From Megaleporinus macrocephalus (taxonomy: Eukaryota; Chordata; Actinopteri; Characiformes; Anostomidae), in NCBI GenBank assembly GCA_021613375.1, contig CM038720.1, positions 12,476,962 through 12,540,961 on the forward strand: a stretch of DNA of 64,000 nucleotides. Reading direction: 5' to 3'. The notes beneath the pieces were generated by a model, which saw nothing but the letters and a program-made list of their open reading frames with translations, was not told the DNA's origin and did no database searches. Below are positions 33,301 to 43,675 of this stretch, one piece after another. Both the position numbers and the translations under genes were made by a program. The first letter of the stretch is position 1, and each line of letters starts with the position of its first letter.

Positions 33301-34129
33301 TTAACTACATCAAATGCACAGCTATTGCCCAGGGCAGCATACACATGCTTCTGATGCCTTTTTTATGATCTCTGTCTGATTGTAGAGGAGCGTCTGCATG
33401 GCTTATTACCCCCTTTGGACTTTTTGTTTCAGAAGGTAAGGTAAAACAAGCTAGCAATCAGCGGATCAAAGCGGAATGTCTGCACTGTGTGGGAATTCCA
33501 GTTGCCATTAAACAAGCAGGCCTTGAGTTTCATTTAACATGTTGACCTTTATTCTTTGAGACACTGGACTGCATAGGTCTTTGTGTCTTGCATGAATTCC
33601 ACATGTGAAAAAGCCAAAGAACTGGGTTGCTGAGGAGGAAATGACTTCACTCCCAAGTAAATACAGTTGCATGAACACCTCATTCATCATCTAAAATGAT
33701 CCCATAGATCTCATAGATCCCTCAAATTGTGTCCATCCTGATCTGGCAGGATAAGCAGAGGTCTTGATGTTCTAAGACCTGGACCAAGGATGGGGCCTAT
33801 GCCAATGAAACCTTGAGTTCCAAATAACTGTATCCTTCACATTCCACAGTTATATCCGGGATCACAATTTGCCTCCTCAGGTCTGACTCCTGGTTTTAGG
33901 AAAAGTGAATGGCATTTTCAAAGACCGCTAGGCTTTGTCATGTGACATTGGATTTCGGAATGTGTCACTGGATCCCATAAATTATGCTAATCATAAATTA
34001 TTTCATTCATGCATTGAAATGATGTTGCATGAAACACCAGCTCCTAAAACTGTAGGCCAGATGTCCCAAACCCTTGTAATGGAGGGCTTCCTTCCTGCAG
34101 AGCCTATATCAACCACAACTACTCCAGCT
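33301..34129. other. Unclassified DNA
   Basis: No gene or bounded repeat recognised. Confidence 0.45.
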
Positions 34130-34300
34130 AATCAACCTCTTCCCAAGTCCCTGATTGGCTGGATCAGCTGTATTAGGTAAGGGGTAGTGCAGCTTACTGG
34201 ATACAGGTTGGAACTAAACTCTGCAAGGAAGTTTGCTCTCCAATAGCAATCGTTTGGAAATGTTTCCAAGTCCCTAAGGGTAGTTTTGCAAGGCCAGATA
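34130..34300. repeat. Dispersed repeat with GGAACTAAACTCTGCA, copy 1
   Basis: CTGATTGGCTGGATCAGCTG, AGCTTACTGGATACAGGTTG, GAACTAAACTCTGCAAGGAA and TTCCAAGTCCCTAA recur at 36745-36905. The family is a common fish DNA-transposon relic. Confidence 0.8.
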
Positions 34301-36744
34301 TGGTCTACATCTAAAAAAACACACAGAATTTTTGGCCATGCTAACTTATGCTTTATGCATGTGATAACACAGGCCTGGTGACATGTTGTTGACAAGGGCA
34401 ACATCCCTCCCCTGCTGTGAGCTCCGGCTTTCTTGGACTGGATTTGAAATGTAATACACACAGTTAAGTTGAGCCAGTTAGACTTCTATCTATCTATTCA
34501 GCATTTATCACTTTCAGCCTAAATACACTGCAGATGGAAATCAGAAACACAATTACAAGCATCGCCCACAGAGAAACAACAAACCATGATTTAGAAGAAA
34601 AGCTAGCTAATATGTGCTTCATGGGCACAGCGTGGGATGGAATTTAGCTTCAGAGAGTGTTCCAATATAAACGTCCTAGTTGGAAGTCCAAGTATGGATC
34701 CTAGCACTTTAATACATAGTTAAGTTGTTTAACTAGATGGCTAAACATTATCTCATCTGCGACATTTCAGTTCCGAGCAGCCAAGAAACTCCCAAACAAT
34801 AAAGCTAGCCTTGTCACTCACACATGCAGCCTGAGGCACAGTGATGTACAGTGGGCAGAGCCAATCAGTTATACCAACCACCTACCATCTAACCAGCGGC
34901 AATGACTTTAATGTGATTGAATAGAATTGCGGGAGAAAATACAAGTTTGTCCAGAGGCAGTAGATCGTACTGAACTGTAGAAGTCTCCCAGCCAATGCGG
35001 GAGAGTTGGCAGCCCTGTACTCAGCTTGGTCCTACCCTGATAGGTCTAAACCCCTAGTTTAAACAAGATCATGCTAAACGATTCCCAGTGGTTTACGTTT
35101 ATTTCCAGCCCTGTTAGCCATGTGCAGAGGCATAGCATCCTTTAGCCCTCATCTTCTTCATGGTATGACCACAATAAGATACTTTGATTCTTTCTTCTAT
35201 TTTAGGATTTCTCTAAGAATAATCTCTTTGAAACAGCCGCTTCCACGGCTGAGAAGGTACTAAATCCAAGCAATATGACTTTGAAATGCTGGACAATGTC
35301 CTTGGGCATAGCATGAAACTAGCCTAGCATGAAACTAACCCAGAACGTCTGTATTCAAAGCGATTGAATGGAAATAGGTTAAATACATTTTATTAAAAAA
35401 AAGTCCAAAGAGATGTGTGCTGGAGGGGTTGGCGGGGGGGTTGGAGATAAAGCAGAGCGATAGAGCACGCGGCCTTGCTGTCACTCTCCATGTTTCACTG
35501 TCAACCCTTTCAATAATGCACTTAGGATTACAGCCGCTTTCTCCACCAGATGCCACATTTGATTTTCAAATGCATCCCAGAAAATGCATAGAAAACCGAG
35601 GAGCACATCAAAAAAGACTGCTGACGACGGCACAAAGGGGACTTCATTACTGGTTCGGTACTGAAGTATAAAAAGAAAGCCATGTGAGAAAGACTGTTCA
35701 TTTAAGCAGCGGAGAGGGATTTCAGAGTGCGGGCCCTTATTCCCACTGAATTACTTGGCAAAAACTACTACATTTATTGGAGAGGTTGGCATTTTAACAG
35801 CTGCAGCTTCACGTCCAGTCACGTCCAGGGAGGCGTTTTTCTGGGCGCGGTTGCATAATCATTTAACGGCTCGAATTGAACATTTCAGCGTTCCTGAGAT
35901 GAATTCTCTGCAATATATATTTCTCCTCAATATTCATTTATCAAACATTTATTTTCCCTTAGTACTGTTGCTCTGGTACTGTATTTAATTGGGGGTAAAG
36001 GCAGTCAGTTAAACCTGAGAGGCCATCGCTGGTCCCACACTTCAGTTCCGCTCTCGCATAAGTACGTAACTTGGATATGAGTTACTCAATAATTTACAGT
36101 AATTACTGAATAATAAGTGCTAAGATTATAACTTCATAATAAGCCTGGGGGTCAAGTGGTTAAAGGGGAATTGTACTGATTCTTCAAAAGTTCTGAAGAA
36201 CTACATTATCAATTCGTTCAGAGTAATTTGATGTGGAACGTTTTATTCTAGAGAGACAAAGTCAGAATTGTTCACAGTGGTGGTGATAGGAACCAGACAT
36301 CTGAGGAAATTCAGAGATTTGTTTCTAAACATGTTAGACATGGTAGAAAATAACGTCTGAAAAGATTCTGAACTATGTGGTACTGAATATGGAGACCATC
36401 ATTTTTGGGTTCAGGATTTTGTATGTTGCACTGGATGGCGCACTGGAGCCATACTTGGCATCAAGCCACCACATCCACCACCACTACAATGTTCTAAAAA
36501 CTAGAAAACAGCCTCAGCTGTGTCAGTGTTCAGTGGCTACATTTCAAACTGGGAGCCCTGGTTGTTTTGCGAACACTTTTTTTATATGGTGTGACGATCT
36601 CAGAACACCAGATCGTCACTGTCCAATGAAAAACGAGTATCTCTAAAATGACAACTCTACAGGAGATCTACAGGAGATTACCTCAAGGGCACATATTCAC
36701 TCTTGACATTGGTGGGGACCTATGAATCTAAACCCAACCGACCC
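34301..36744. other. Unclassified DNA, no gene recognised
   Basis: A 2.4-kb stretch with few obvious repeats. 34930-35025 (GGGAGAAAATACAAGTTTG, GCGGGAGAGTTGGCAGCCC) looks like a repeat fragment. 35540-35960 has mixed, non-repetitive text and could be conserved noncoding DNA, but this cannot be tested from one sequence. Confidence 0.4.
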
Positions 36745-36905
36745 CACCCTCCCTTATTGGCTGGATCAGCTGTATTAAGTAAGGGGCAGTGCAGCTTACT
36801 GGATACAGGTTGGAACTAAACTCTGCAGGGAAGTTTGGACTCTTAGTGAGTTCGTAATTCAGAGCATGTGGCAACGTTCCCAAGTCCCTAAAGGTAGTTA
36901 AGTCA
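36745..36905. repeat. Dispersed repeat with GGAACTAAACTCTGCA, copy 2
   Basis: Second copy of 34130-34300 in the same orientation, 2.6 kb away, with an internal difference near 36840-36860. Confidence 0.8.
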
Positions 36906-37034
36906 GTTGGCAGTCTCACATGACAGCAGGGAAAGGCTCAGCCAATCACACTGGCCATGTGTTACCAGGAGGCAGGACTTGAGCAGAGAATGTGATTTAA
37001 AACTTTTACTCTAGGTTAATAAGACGTGGACATA

Positions 37035-37195
37035 TCTGGGTTTTTTGGAACCAGAGTGTTTTCCAAGTGATTGTGGAGGATTTCTATTGGTCCATTCATC
37101 ATAAAACTATCACAGAACAGGAAGCATGGCAGCCGTGTTCGAATCATATAAAAAAAACGAAAATCAACAAAATTGGAGATACAACTATGAAATAC
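37035..37195 (+). repeat. Dispersed repeat (TTTCTATTGGTCCATTCATC family)
   Basis: GGAACCAGAGTGTTTTCCAA, TTTCTATTGGTCCATTCATC, ATAAAAC and AATCAACAAAATTGGAG match 50945-51095 and, less well, 30835-30965 and the complement of 20464-20640. Confidence 0.7.
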
Positions 37196-39274
37196 ATGAC
37201 CGGATGGCTTCTTTATTGTTTATTGATAGTTTTAAGATCAGGTTTAGGCCTAAAATATATACTTTAAAAATGAATTCACTGTTTTGTCAAACCCAAAGAA
37301 AAACTTGGAAGTTTCTCTATTACACTATCGTCAACATTATGAATTGTTGCTGTCCAATGAAAAACATGTATCTTCATTGTTGTTGTATCTTCATTTTTCT
37401 ATACCATTTAAACACGACAGCTGCAATTTATATCCTGTGAAAGTTTCATGATTCAAGTTTCATGAACGGACCAACAGAAATGCCCCAAAGTCACTTCTTT
37501 TCTCTATTTTATTGACATTGAAAGTAAAGAAGGTTTTTGTTCTCTTTTGTAAAGTTACTATTTTTTATATACTTGTTTTCCTGTGGACAGCAATGATATT
37601 AAACAATATAAAAAAGAAGTACTTGTAAGTTCACTGGTTGTTTTGTATAGTACATAAAATGCCTATATTTGCATTCTAGTCACTGTGACCCCAGCATCCC
37701 ACCACCACCACTGTAAAAAAATCAGAGTCTGTAAATGTCTCTATATCGAACCATTTCATCACCCTGAACAGCTTTGCCTGCGTTTCAGCTACGAAATTAT
37801 CTGGAAATTTCCTGGCTGTAATCTTTAACAGGGTCATGTCCATATATTACTCTATTATACCAAGGCTATGTTTTCAGACAGAGAAAGGCAACCGTCATGG
37901 AAACGTCCAGGCCTTGTGCAATAGCCTAGTCTTTCAAGTTAATGCTCTAGTACACAAAGCACCAAAGATTGCTAGATACTAAATGCAGTACATTCCAATG
38001 CCAGCCACTGCCAATGCCTTGATTGTAGCTCATCTATGTTGGCGCAATTATTATTACGGTCTTGGCACGGCACTGCCGAAAAGCCGTCATCGAGCGTTGA
38101 CAAGACTTAAAAACAACTGTCATAAGGCTCAGATGGATGACATACCCAGGCTGGTTAAACGACATTTAGAAATGGATTCGTATTGTTTCCTGTAGACGTT
38201 TTCTTTTTTAACGACCCAATCTGCTAATTAAAGTTTGAGCATTATTATCTTCTAATTCACTTGGACTGAGAAATGAGGGGCTAATGTAAATATACGGACA
38301 GCATAACACAACATTTATCTCTTCATCAGCTTTGCTCGGCACGCGTATGAATCCAGAGATAAAAACATGAAGAATGGTGGAATTTCTGATTTTACCCCAT
38401 CCCCCCCCCTCTCCATTTTGAATATGCAAATCTGGCACCGCATGAATGGTTTGCTAATGAGGGTAATGAACTGTCAGATTCCCGTGCGGGAATCTAAAAT
38501 TTTAATTCCGAATGCTAATATAATTAGGCAAATAAGAAGAAATGGCTTGTCAATGACGGCTCAGGTTTATTAAAATGATTTCTTACTTTCATTGTGTTTG
38601 CCAGGCAGTTAGCTTTTTTGATTTTGTCTTGGTTCAGACGATGCGTTTTTTTTTTTCATTCTTTTTTCCTCTTCTCCATGCGGCCCTAATCAGAGTGCAG
38701 TGGTGTGGCCATCGATAAGAAATTTCATTTTCCATTCAGGTACCTTTTTCGAACTCAAAAGTCCAAAATAAGTCCAAAAAATATCTTTTGCCTGATTATG
38801 ATCAAACACAAGTCCTCCTCTAAAGTCTATGGTCCAGTTCCTTAAAGCCTTCCCCGGCCCTTTGCGCACCAGCCCGCACAGTAGGTTATCTTATTTCTTC
38901 TCGTTCAGCCTGGCTGTCTGGATTTTCTTGTCTCGAGGGTGCAGAGTGCTTGTGAGGCAGTAACTGCATGGTTTGTTTTCCAACACAGCATGAATTTAAA
39001 AAAAGAGGATCTTTTGTGTATGTAGCCAGGTAGAGGCTGGAAGAAATATCTGGGTTACCATGTTGCTGCAGCCCTGGAGCCACTTGAGGTTGAAGGCATT
39101 GCCCAAGGGTGAGATGGCTGTGGATGTCAGTACATATGTGCCACCTAAATTGTGTCTCTTTTAGCTGAGCTCCTATCTGCTCAAGTGCTGTTGTATTGCT
39201 AGAACTGGTAAAAAAAAGTTAACACACTCTCGGGCTATGTTTTTAGAGACACTCCCCCCCTTGAACTTCCATTC
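37196..39274. other. Low-repeat DNA, possible conserved noncoding tract at 38.2-38.7 kb
   Basis: No coding gene recognised. 38200-38720 lacks obvious repeats and has clustered homeodomain/POU-like words (CTAATTAAAG, TTCTAATTCAC, AATATGCAAATCTGG, TATAATTAGGC). That is how conserved enhancers near developmental genes often look, but such words are frequent in AT-rich DNA by chance. Confidence 0.3.
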
Positions 39275-40243
39275 TGGCCACATTGGCCTCTTTATCAGAA
39301 GCACCTACCGGGTACTCACTGGCCTCTTTATTAGAAACACCAACCTTGTACTCACTGGCCTCCTTATTAGAAACACCTACTTTGTACTCACTGGCCTCTT
39401 TATTAGAAACACCTACTTTGTACTCACGAGCCTCTTTATTAGAAACACCTACTTTGTACTCACTGGCCTCTTTATTAGAAACACCTTCTTTGTACTCACT
39501 GGCCTCTTTATTAGAAACACATACTTTGTACTCACTGGCCTCTTTATTAGAAACACCTACTTTGTACTCACTGGCCTCTTTATTAGAAACACCTACTCTG
39601 TACTCACTGTCCTCTTTATTAGAAACACCTACTTTGTACTCACTGGCCTCCTTATTAGAAACACCTACTTTGTACTCACTGGCTACTTTATTGGATGTAC
39701 CTACTTTGTACTCACTGGCCTCTTTATTAGAAACACCTACTTTGTATTCACTGACTACTTTACTAGAAACACCTACTTTGTACTCACTGGCTACTTTATT
39801 GGATGTACCTACTTTGTACTCACTGGCCTCTTTATTAGAAACACCTACTTTGTATTCACTGACTACTTTACTAGAAACACCTACTTTGTACTCACTGGTC
39901 TCTTTATTAGAAACACCCACCTCATACTCACTGGCCTCTTTATTAGAAACCCCTATTTTATACTCACTGGCCTGTTTATCAGAAACCCCTATTTTATACT
40001 CACTGGCCTGTTTATCAGAAACCCCAACCTTGTACTCATTGGCCTCTTTATTAGAAACACCTACTTTGTACTCACTGGCCTCTTTATTAGAAACACCTAC
40101 TTTGAACTCACTAGCCTCTTTATTAGAAACACCTACTTTGTACTCACCGGCCTTTTTATTAGAAACACCTACTTTGTACTCACTGGCCTCTTTATTAGAA
40201 ACACCTGTTTTGTACTCACTGTCTACTTTATTAGTAACACATA
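39275..40243. repeat. 36-bp minisatellite, about 27 copies
   Basis: Unit ACTGGCCTCTTTATTAGAAA then CACCTACTTTGTACTC, 36 bp. It is the same family as the arrays at 43.19 and 56.02 kb but lacks six bases (TTCCAC) found there between GTAC and TCACTGG. Some units have ACTACTTTATTGGATGTACC. A two-unit block is repeated at about 39678-39760 and 39786-39868. Long open frames on both strands come from the period being divisible by three. Confidence 0.97.
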
Positions 40244-40247
40244 CCCA

Positions 40248-40450
40248 GAGATGACATAAGTACACAAGTTACTTACTGAAGTAATACAGCACAAATAAAA
40301 GTTTAGGTATGACTTATATTTTTTACTCACATTAATATAAAAGTACACAATCCCAAATATACTTAAAGTAAAAAATGAAAGTATTTTAAGTTTGAAATAT
40401 AAAGGGGATATGATTTTGTGAAGTATTAGCACTACACACCCATGAAACTG
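40248..40450. mobile_element. Partial DNA-transposon-like repeat
   Basis: Starts CAGAGATGACATAAGTACAC then AAGTTACTTACTGAAGTAAT, resembling a frequent fish transposon end, and continues with AAAGTACACAATCC and ATACTTAAAGTAAAAAATG. The other end was not found. Confidence 0.45.
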
Positions 40451-40734
40451 AGCATTACATAATGATTTATAATAGAGCTGCACGCAGCATTCGTCGTTCT
40501 ATCCAAAGATCAATAATGACAGTTTTAGCAGTGAATACTGAACACAATATCTGATGATTCCTGTAAGAAAGGCCAGGTCCCGGGTAGAATCAGCCCAACC
40601 CAAACTACACACATAGTGGTAATGTCCTGCAATGTCATTACATCAGACTATATGCTATTGTCACGCCCCCTCTGGCTTTGTAGCCAGTAATGCCCCAAAC
40701 TCCACCAATCTCTCAACATTCTCTAAGTCTTGTT

Positions 40735-40965
40735 CACTGGAGTACCTAACTGTCCTCATCTCACTTTATCTAATTATACTTGCTACAAAAACTGTGTTTC
40801 AAAGTCTAGGCCTGCAACCGAGATAGGACAGGTCCTTGAAGACTCCTCCTTAGTAACCTAGGCCATACAAATGGGACAGTGTAAAGAGGCAGTGTTGTAT
40901 TGTCACTATGTTAACTGGGATTAAGACTGAAATGCTAAAAAATAAGATGTGCATGTTCAAAAAAA
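40735..40965 (+). repeat. Direct repeat C1
   Basis: GGAGTACCTAACTGTCCTC, TTTATCTAATTATACT, TCTAGGCCTGCAACCGAGAT and GTAAAGAGGCAGTGTTG recur at 42128-42340, about 1.4 kb away. Confidence 0.85.
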
Positions 40966-40979
40966 AAACATCTCTCAAT

Positions 40980-41371
40980 CTTTATTAAAGCCTATTTTTG
41001 TATAGAGGCTCATTTTTCATATAGTCCTATTATCAGCAATTCTCAGTCCTCTGTCTAAATCTCCTGGTACGGCCGCCAATCCAAGTTAAGGATGTTATTG
41101 GGCTAATTGGTTGTTAGGACACTCTTGCACAATTGTGATGCACAGCTGAAAAACATTCTACTAATAAGTGAGTATAAAAGGGAGAACAACATTCTAGGTT
41201 AGTTTAGTATCTGAAGATCAGCAGTTGATGGCTTGCTGACAGACTCAAAATGGCCAGAAAGAAAAAACTTTCTTTAGAGATGTGTCAGTCCATTGTTGTG
41301 TTAAGGAAGGAAGATACTCCATTGAAAACAAGAACATTTCACTGTGATCCCAAACTTTTGAGCGGTAGTGT
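40980..41371 (+). mobile_element. Tc1/mariner-like deletion derivative, copy 2, truncated at its left end
   Basis: Reverse-orientation relative of 20849-21368: it keeps AAGCCTATTTTTGTATAGAG through the right end TTTTGAGCGGTAGTGTA. The left inverted repeat is missing; direct repeat C1 lies on that side. It retains a promoter-like TATAAAAG at 41173 and the transposase start codon. Confidence 0.85.
41173..41180 (+). promoter_or_regulatory. TATA-like box of the Tc1 derivative
   Basis: GAGTATAAAAGGGAG, 77 bases before the transposase ATG, is in the expected place for the element's own promoter. Confidence 0.4.
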
Positions 41372-41411
41372 ATTTGCTTTGCGCCGTATGTTTACAGGTA
41401 ATAGTGGGTAA
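41250..41411 (+). pseudogene. Transposase N-terminal stub
   Basis: ATG at 41250 begins MARKKKLSLEMCQSIVVLRK, the start of the paired-type helix-turn-helix DNA-binding region of Tc1-like transposases. An internal deletion then joins it to the 3' end of the element, giving a 53-codon frame ending at TAA 41409-41411 beyond the right terminal repeat. The catalytic domain is absent. The stub could at most bind DNA weakly, since the helix-turn-helix is itself incomplete. Confidence 0.7.
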
Positions 41412-41825
41412 CTGAAGGCCTGGAAGGATGCATCATTTGTGGCCTTGAAATCACTCTGAACATAGGCTGCTTTTCAGGCTGTATACGAAGGTCGTTTGCT
41501 TTGGAACAGCCTTGTATGACGTACCGGCCGAGATACGCAGCCCAGACCAGACTTTGGAACGCAGCTGTACATTGCTCTCCGGTTACCTTTGTTTTTGACT
41601 GTTTTACTTTATATGTGTTTCTAGTTTTTGACCACGCTTTGTCTTCTGGTTTACTATTTTTTGATGTCCCTTATGGTTTTCTCCACGCCTTCTTCTGGTA
41701 TTGACGATTGCCTGGCAGAGATTTTGGATTTCCCGATTTATAATAAGGCTTCACCACTTTATTTTATATGCCAGGGTTTTTGACTTGTTTCACTAGTGCA
41801 GTCACCCCACATATTCCAACACTGC
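41412..41825. other. T-rich DNA, possible LTR-like remnant
   Basis: TTGTTTTTGACTGTTTTAC and GTTTTTGACCACGCTTTG resemble 21369-21740. No ends were found. Confidence 0.25.
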
Positions 41826-41967
41826 AACCCTGAAAACAAAAGGGCCAATCAGAAAGCGGGATTTACATAAACAGAAAAGCACAAACCAAGTAAAAACTGA
41901 TCAGCTACGATGTACAACAACCTACCACGTTAAAGATGTACAAATCTGAAAAACACAGCCGACCGGT
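41826..41967 (+). repeat. Direct repeat D1
   Basis: ACCCTGAAAACAAAAGGGCC to AACACAGCCGACCG is repeated at 42352-42493 with very few differences, 526 bp apart, implying a recent local duplication. Confidence 0.92.
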
Positions 41968-42069
41968 GGTCTACACTGAAGGTCTAGCTCTAGGTTTGCC
42001 ACTGATTAATTACAATTACCTATGTGTGGGATGAGGTTTTGTTTGTACGTTAAAAGCCCCTCCCACAAC

Positions 42070-42127
42070 AGTGAAATGTTCTTGTTTTCAATGGAGTAGC
42101 CATCCTTCCTTAACACAACAATGGACT
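42070..42127 (-). mobile_element. Tc1-like fragment
   Basis: GAAATGTTCTTGTTTTCAAT and CTTAACACAACAATGGACTG match 20880-20940. It joins directly to direct repeat C2, which marks a rearrangement breakpoint. Confidence 0.75.
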
Positions 42128-42340
42128 GGCGGAGTACCTAACTGTCCTCGTCTCATTCTATCTAATTATACTCGCTATAAAAACTGCCTTTCAGTCTAGG
42201 CCTGCAGCCGAGATAGGACAGACCCTTAGGACAGACTCCTCCTTAGGCAGTGTAGTAAAGAGGCAGTGTTAAGATGTCACCATGTTAACTGGGATGCTAA
42301 AAAGTAAAATGTACCTGTCCAAAGAAAAACATGCATCACC
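42128..42340 (+). repeat. Direct repeat C2
   Basis: Second copy of 40735-40965, shortened internally (for example near 42250). Confidence 0.85.
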
Positions 42341-42351
42341 ATCTTTGTCAA

Positions 42352-42493
42352 ACCCTGAAAACAAAAGGGCCAATCGGAAAGCGGGATTTACATAAACAGA
42401 AGAGCACAAACCAAGTTAAAACCGAACAGCTACGATGTACAACAACCTACCACGTTAAAGATGTACAAATCTGAAAAACACAGCCGACCGCCG
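42352..42493 (+). repeat. Direct repeat D2
   Basis: Second copy of 41826-41967. Confidence 0.92.
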
Positions 42494-43189
42494 CAGCGGG
42501 CAAAACACAGCAGGCAGACCCGAATTAAGATGATATGAAAGTTAAATCAAATAGCTGATGTACGAAGACGAGGACAAACATCACTCAGAATTCGAAGCCT
42601 ATAATCATCGTAGGCGACAGCGAATCACCACAGCATGCATAAAACATGCTTATGGTTTTACCTGAAGTGACTGGCTGTGCTGAAGTAACGTTAAATGTTT
42701 GCTTGAATGTTTTTTCACAGCCCATGTCAGCGTTTGTGGTGAAACAGTACTGTGAGTGCCAAATTTGCAGAAAACTCTTTTTTATTGTTTTCAGCTTTAG
42801 ACGGTTAAACAATGACAAACTTTAAGGAGCAGATACATTTTTAAATGTCACCAGTTAAAGTTTCACACTTGAGCTTTAAATTCATGATGAACTGAAGGCT
42901 TTCAGCAGAGGAGGTGAACTCCGCAGAGACTGGATAATACCGCGTCCAGATTTGCACAGTAGTGCTGAATTTCATTCACTAATCTCTCAAGGCTGGTCTT
43001 AGCTTCTTATTCGAATTTCCATCCCACCTTAAAAAGTCCTGCAGTTGCCATGAAAGTTACCAGGCACAGGTTTGCTCCCACCTCTCACATCCAGTAGGAG
43101 TCCAATTTGTGTATATTAAGAGATGGAATAGAACTGACTGATTACAAATACCTATAGAGAGATATAGCTTTATCATGAACATACCTTGT
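42494..43189. other. Unclassified DNA
   Basis: No gene or bounded repeat recognised. Confidence 0.45.
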
Positions 43190-43675
43190 ACTTGCACTCA
43201 CTGGCCACTTTATTGTAAACACCGACCTCATGTTTCCACTCATTGGCAACTTAATTAGAGACACCTACCTTGTGCTTCCACTCACTGGCCACTTCACTAG
43301 AAACATCTACCTCGTGCTTCCAATCTCTGGCCACTTTATTGGAAACACCAACCTCATGCTTCCACTCATTGGCAACTTCATTAGAACCACATACCTAGTG
43401 CTTCCACTTACTGGCCCCTTTATTTGAAACACCGACCTCATGTTTCCACTCATTGGCAACTTCATTAGAAACACCTACCTCGTGCTTCCACTCACTGGCC
43501 ACTTTATTGGAAACACCTACCTCGTGCTTCCACTTACTGGCCACTTTATTGGAAACACCCACCTTGTACTTGCACTCACTGGCCACTTTATTGGAAACAC
43601 TGACCTCATGTTACCACTCATTGGCAACTTCATTAGAAACACCTACCTCGTGCTTCCACTCACTGGCCACTGTAC
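43190..43675. repeat. 42-bp minisatellite, about 11 copies
   Basis: Unit ACTGGCCACTTTATTGGAAA, CACCTACCTCGTGCTTCCAC, TC (42 bp), alternating with a CATTGGCAACTTCATTAGAA variant. Same family as 39275-40243 and, in reverse, 56020-57195. Confidence 0.96.

Noticed and set aside
39237..40265. Open frames of about 320-340 codons on both strands
   Set aside because: They lie wholly in the 36-bp minisatellite. A period divisible by three keeps several frames open at once, and the protein is a plain 12-residue repeat in each.
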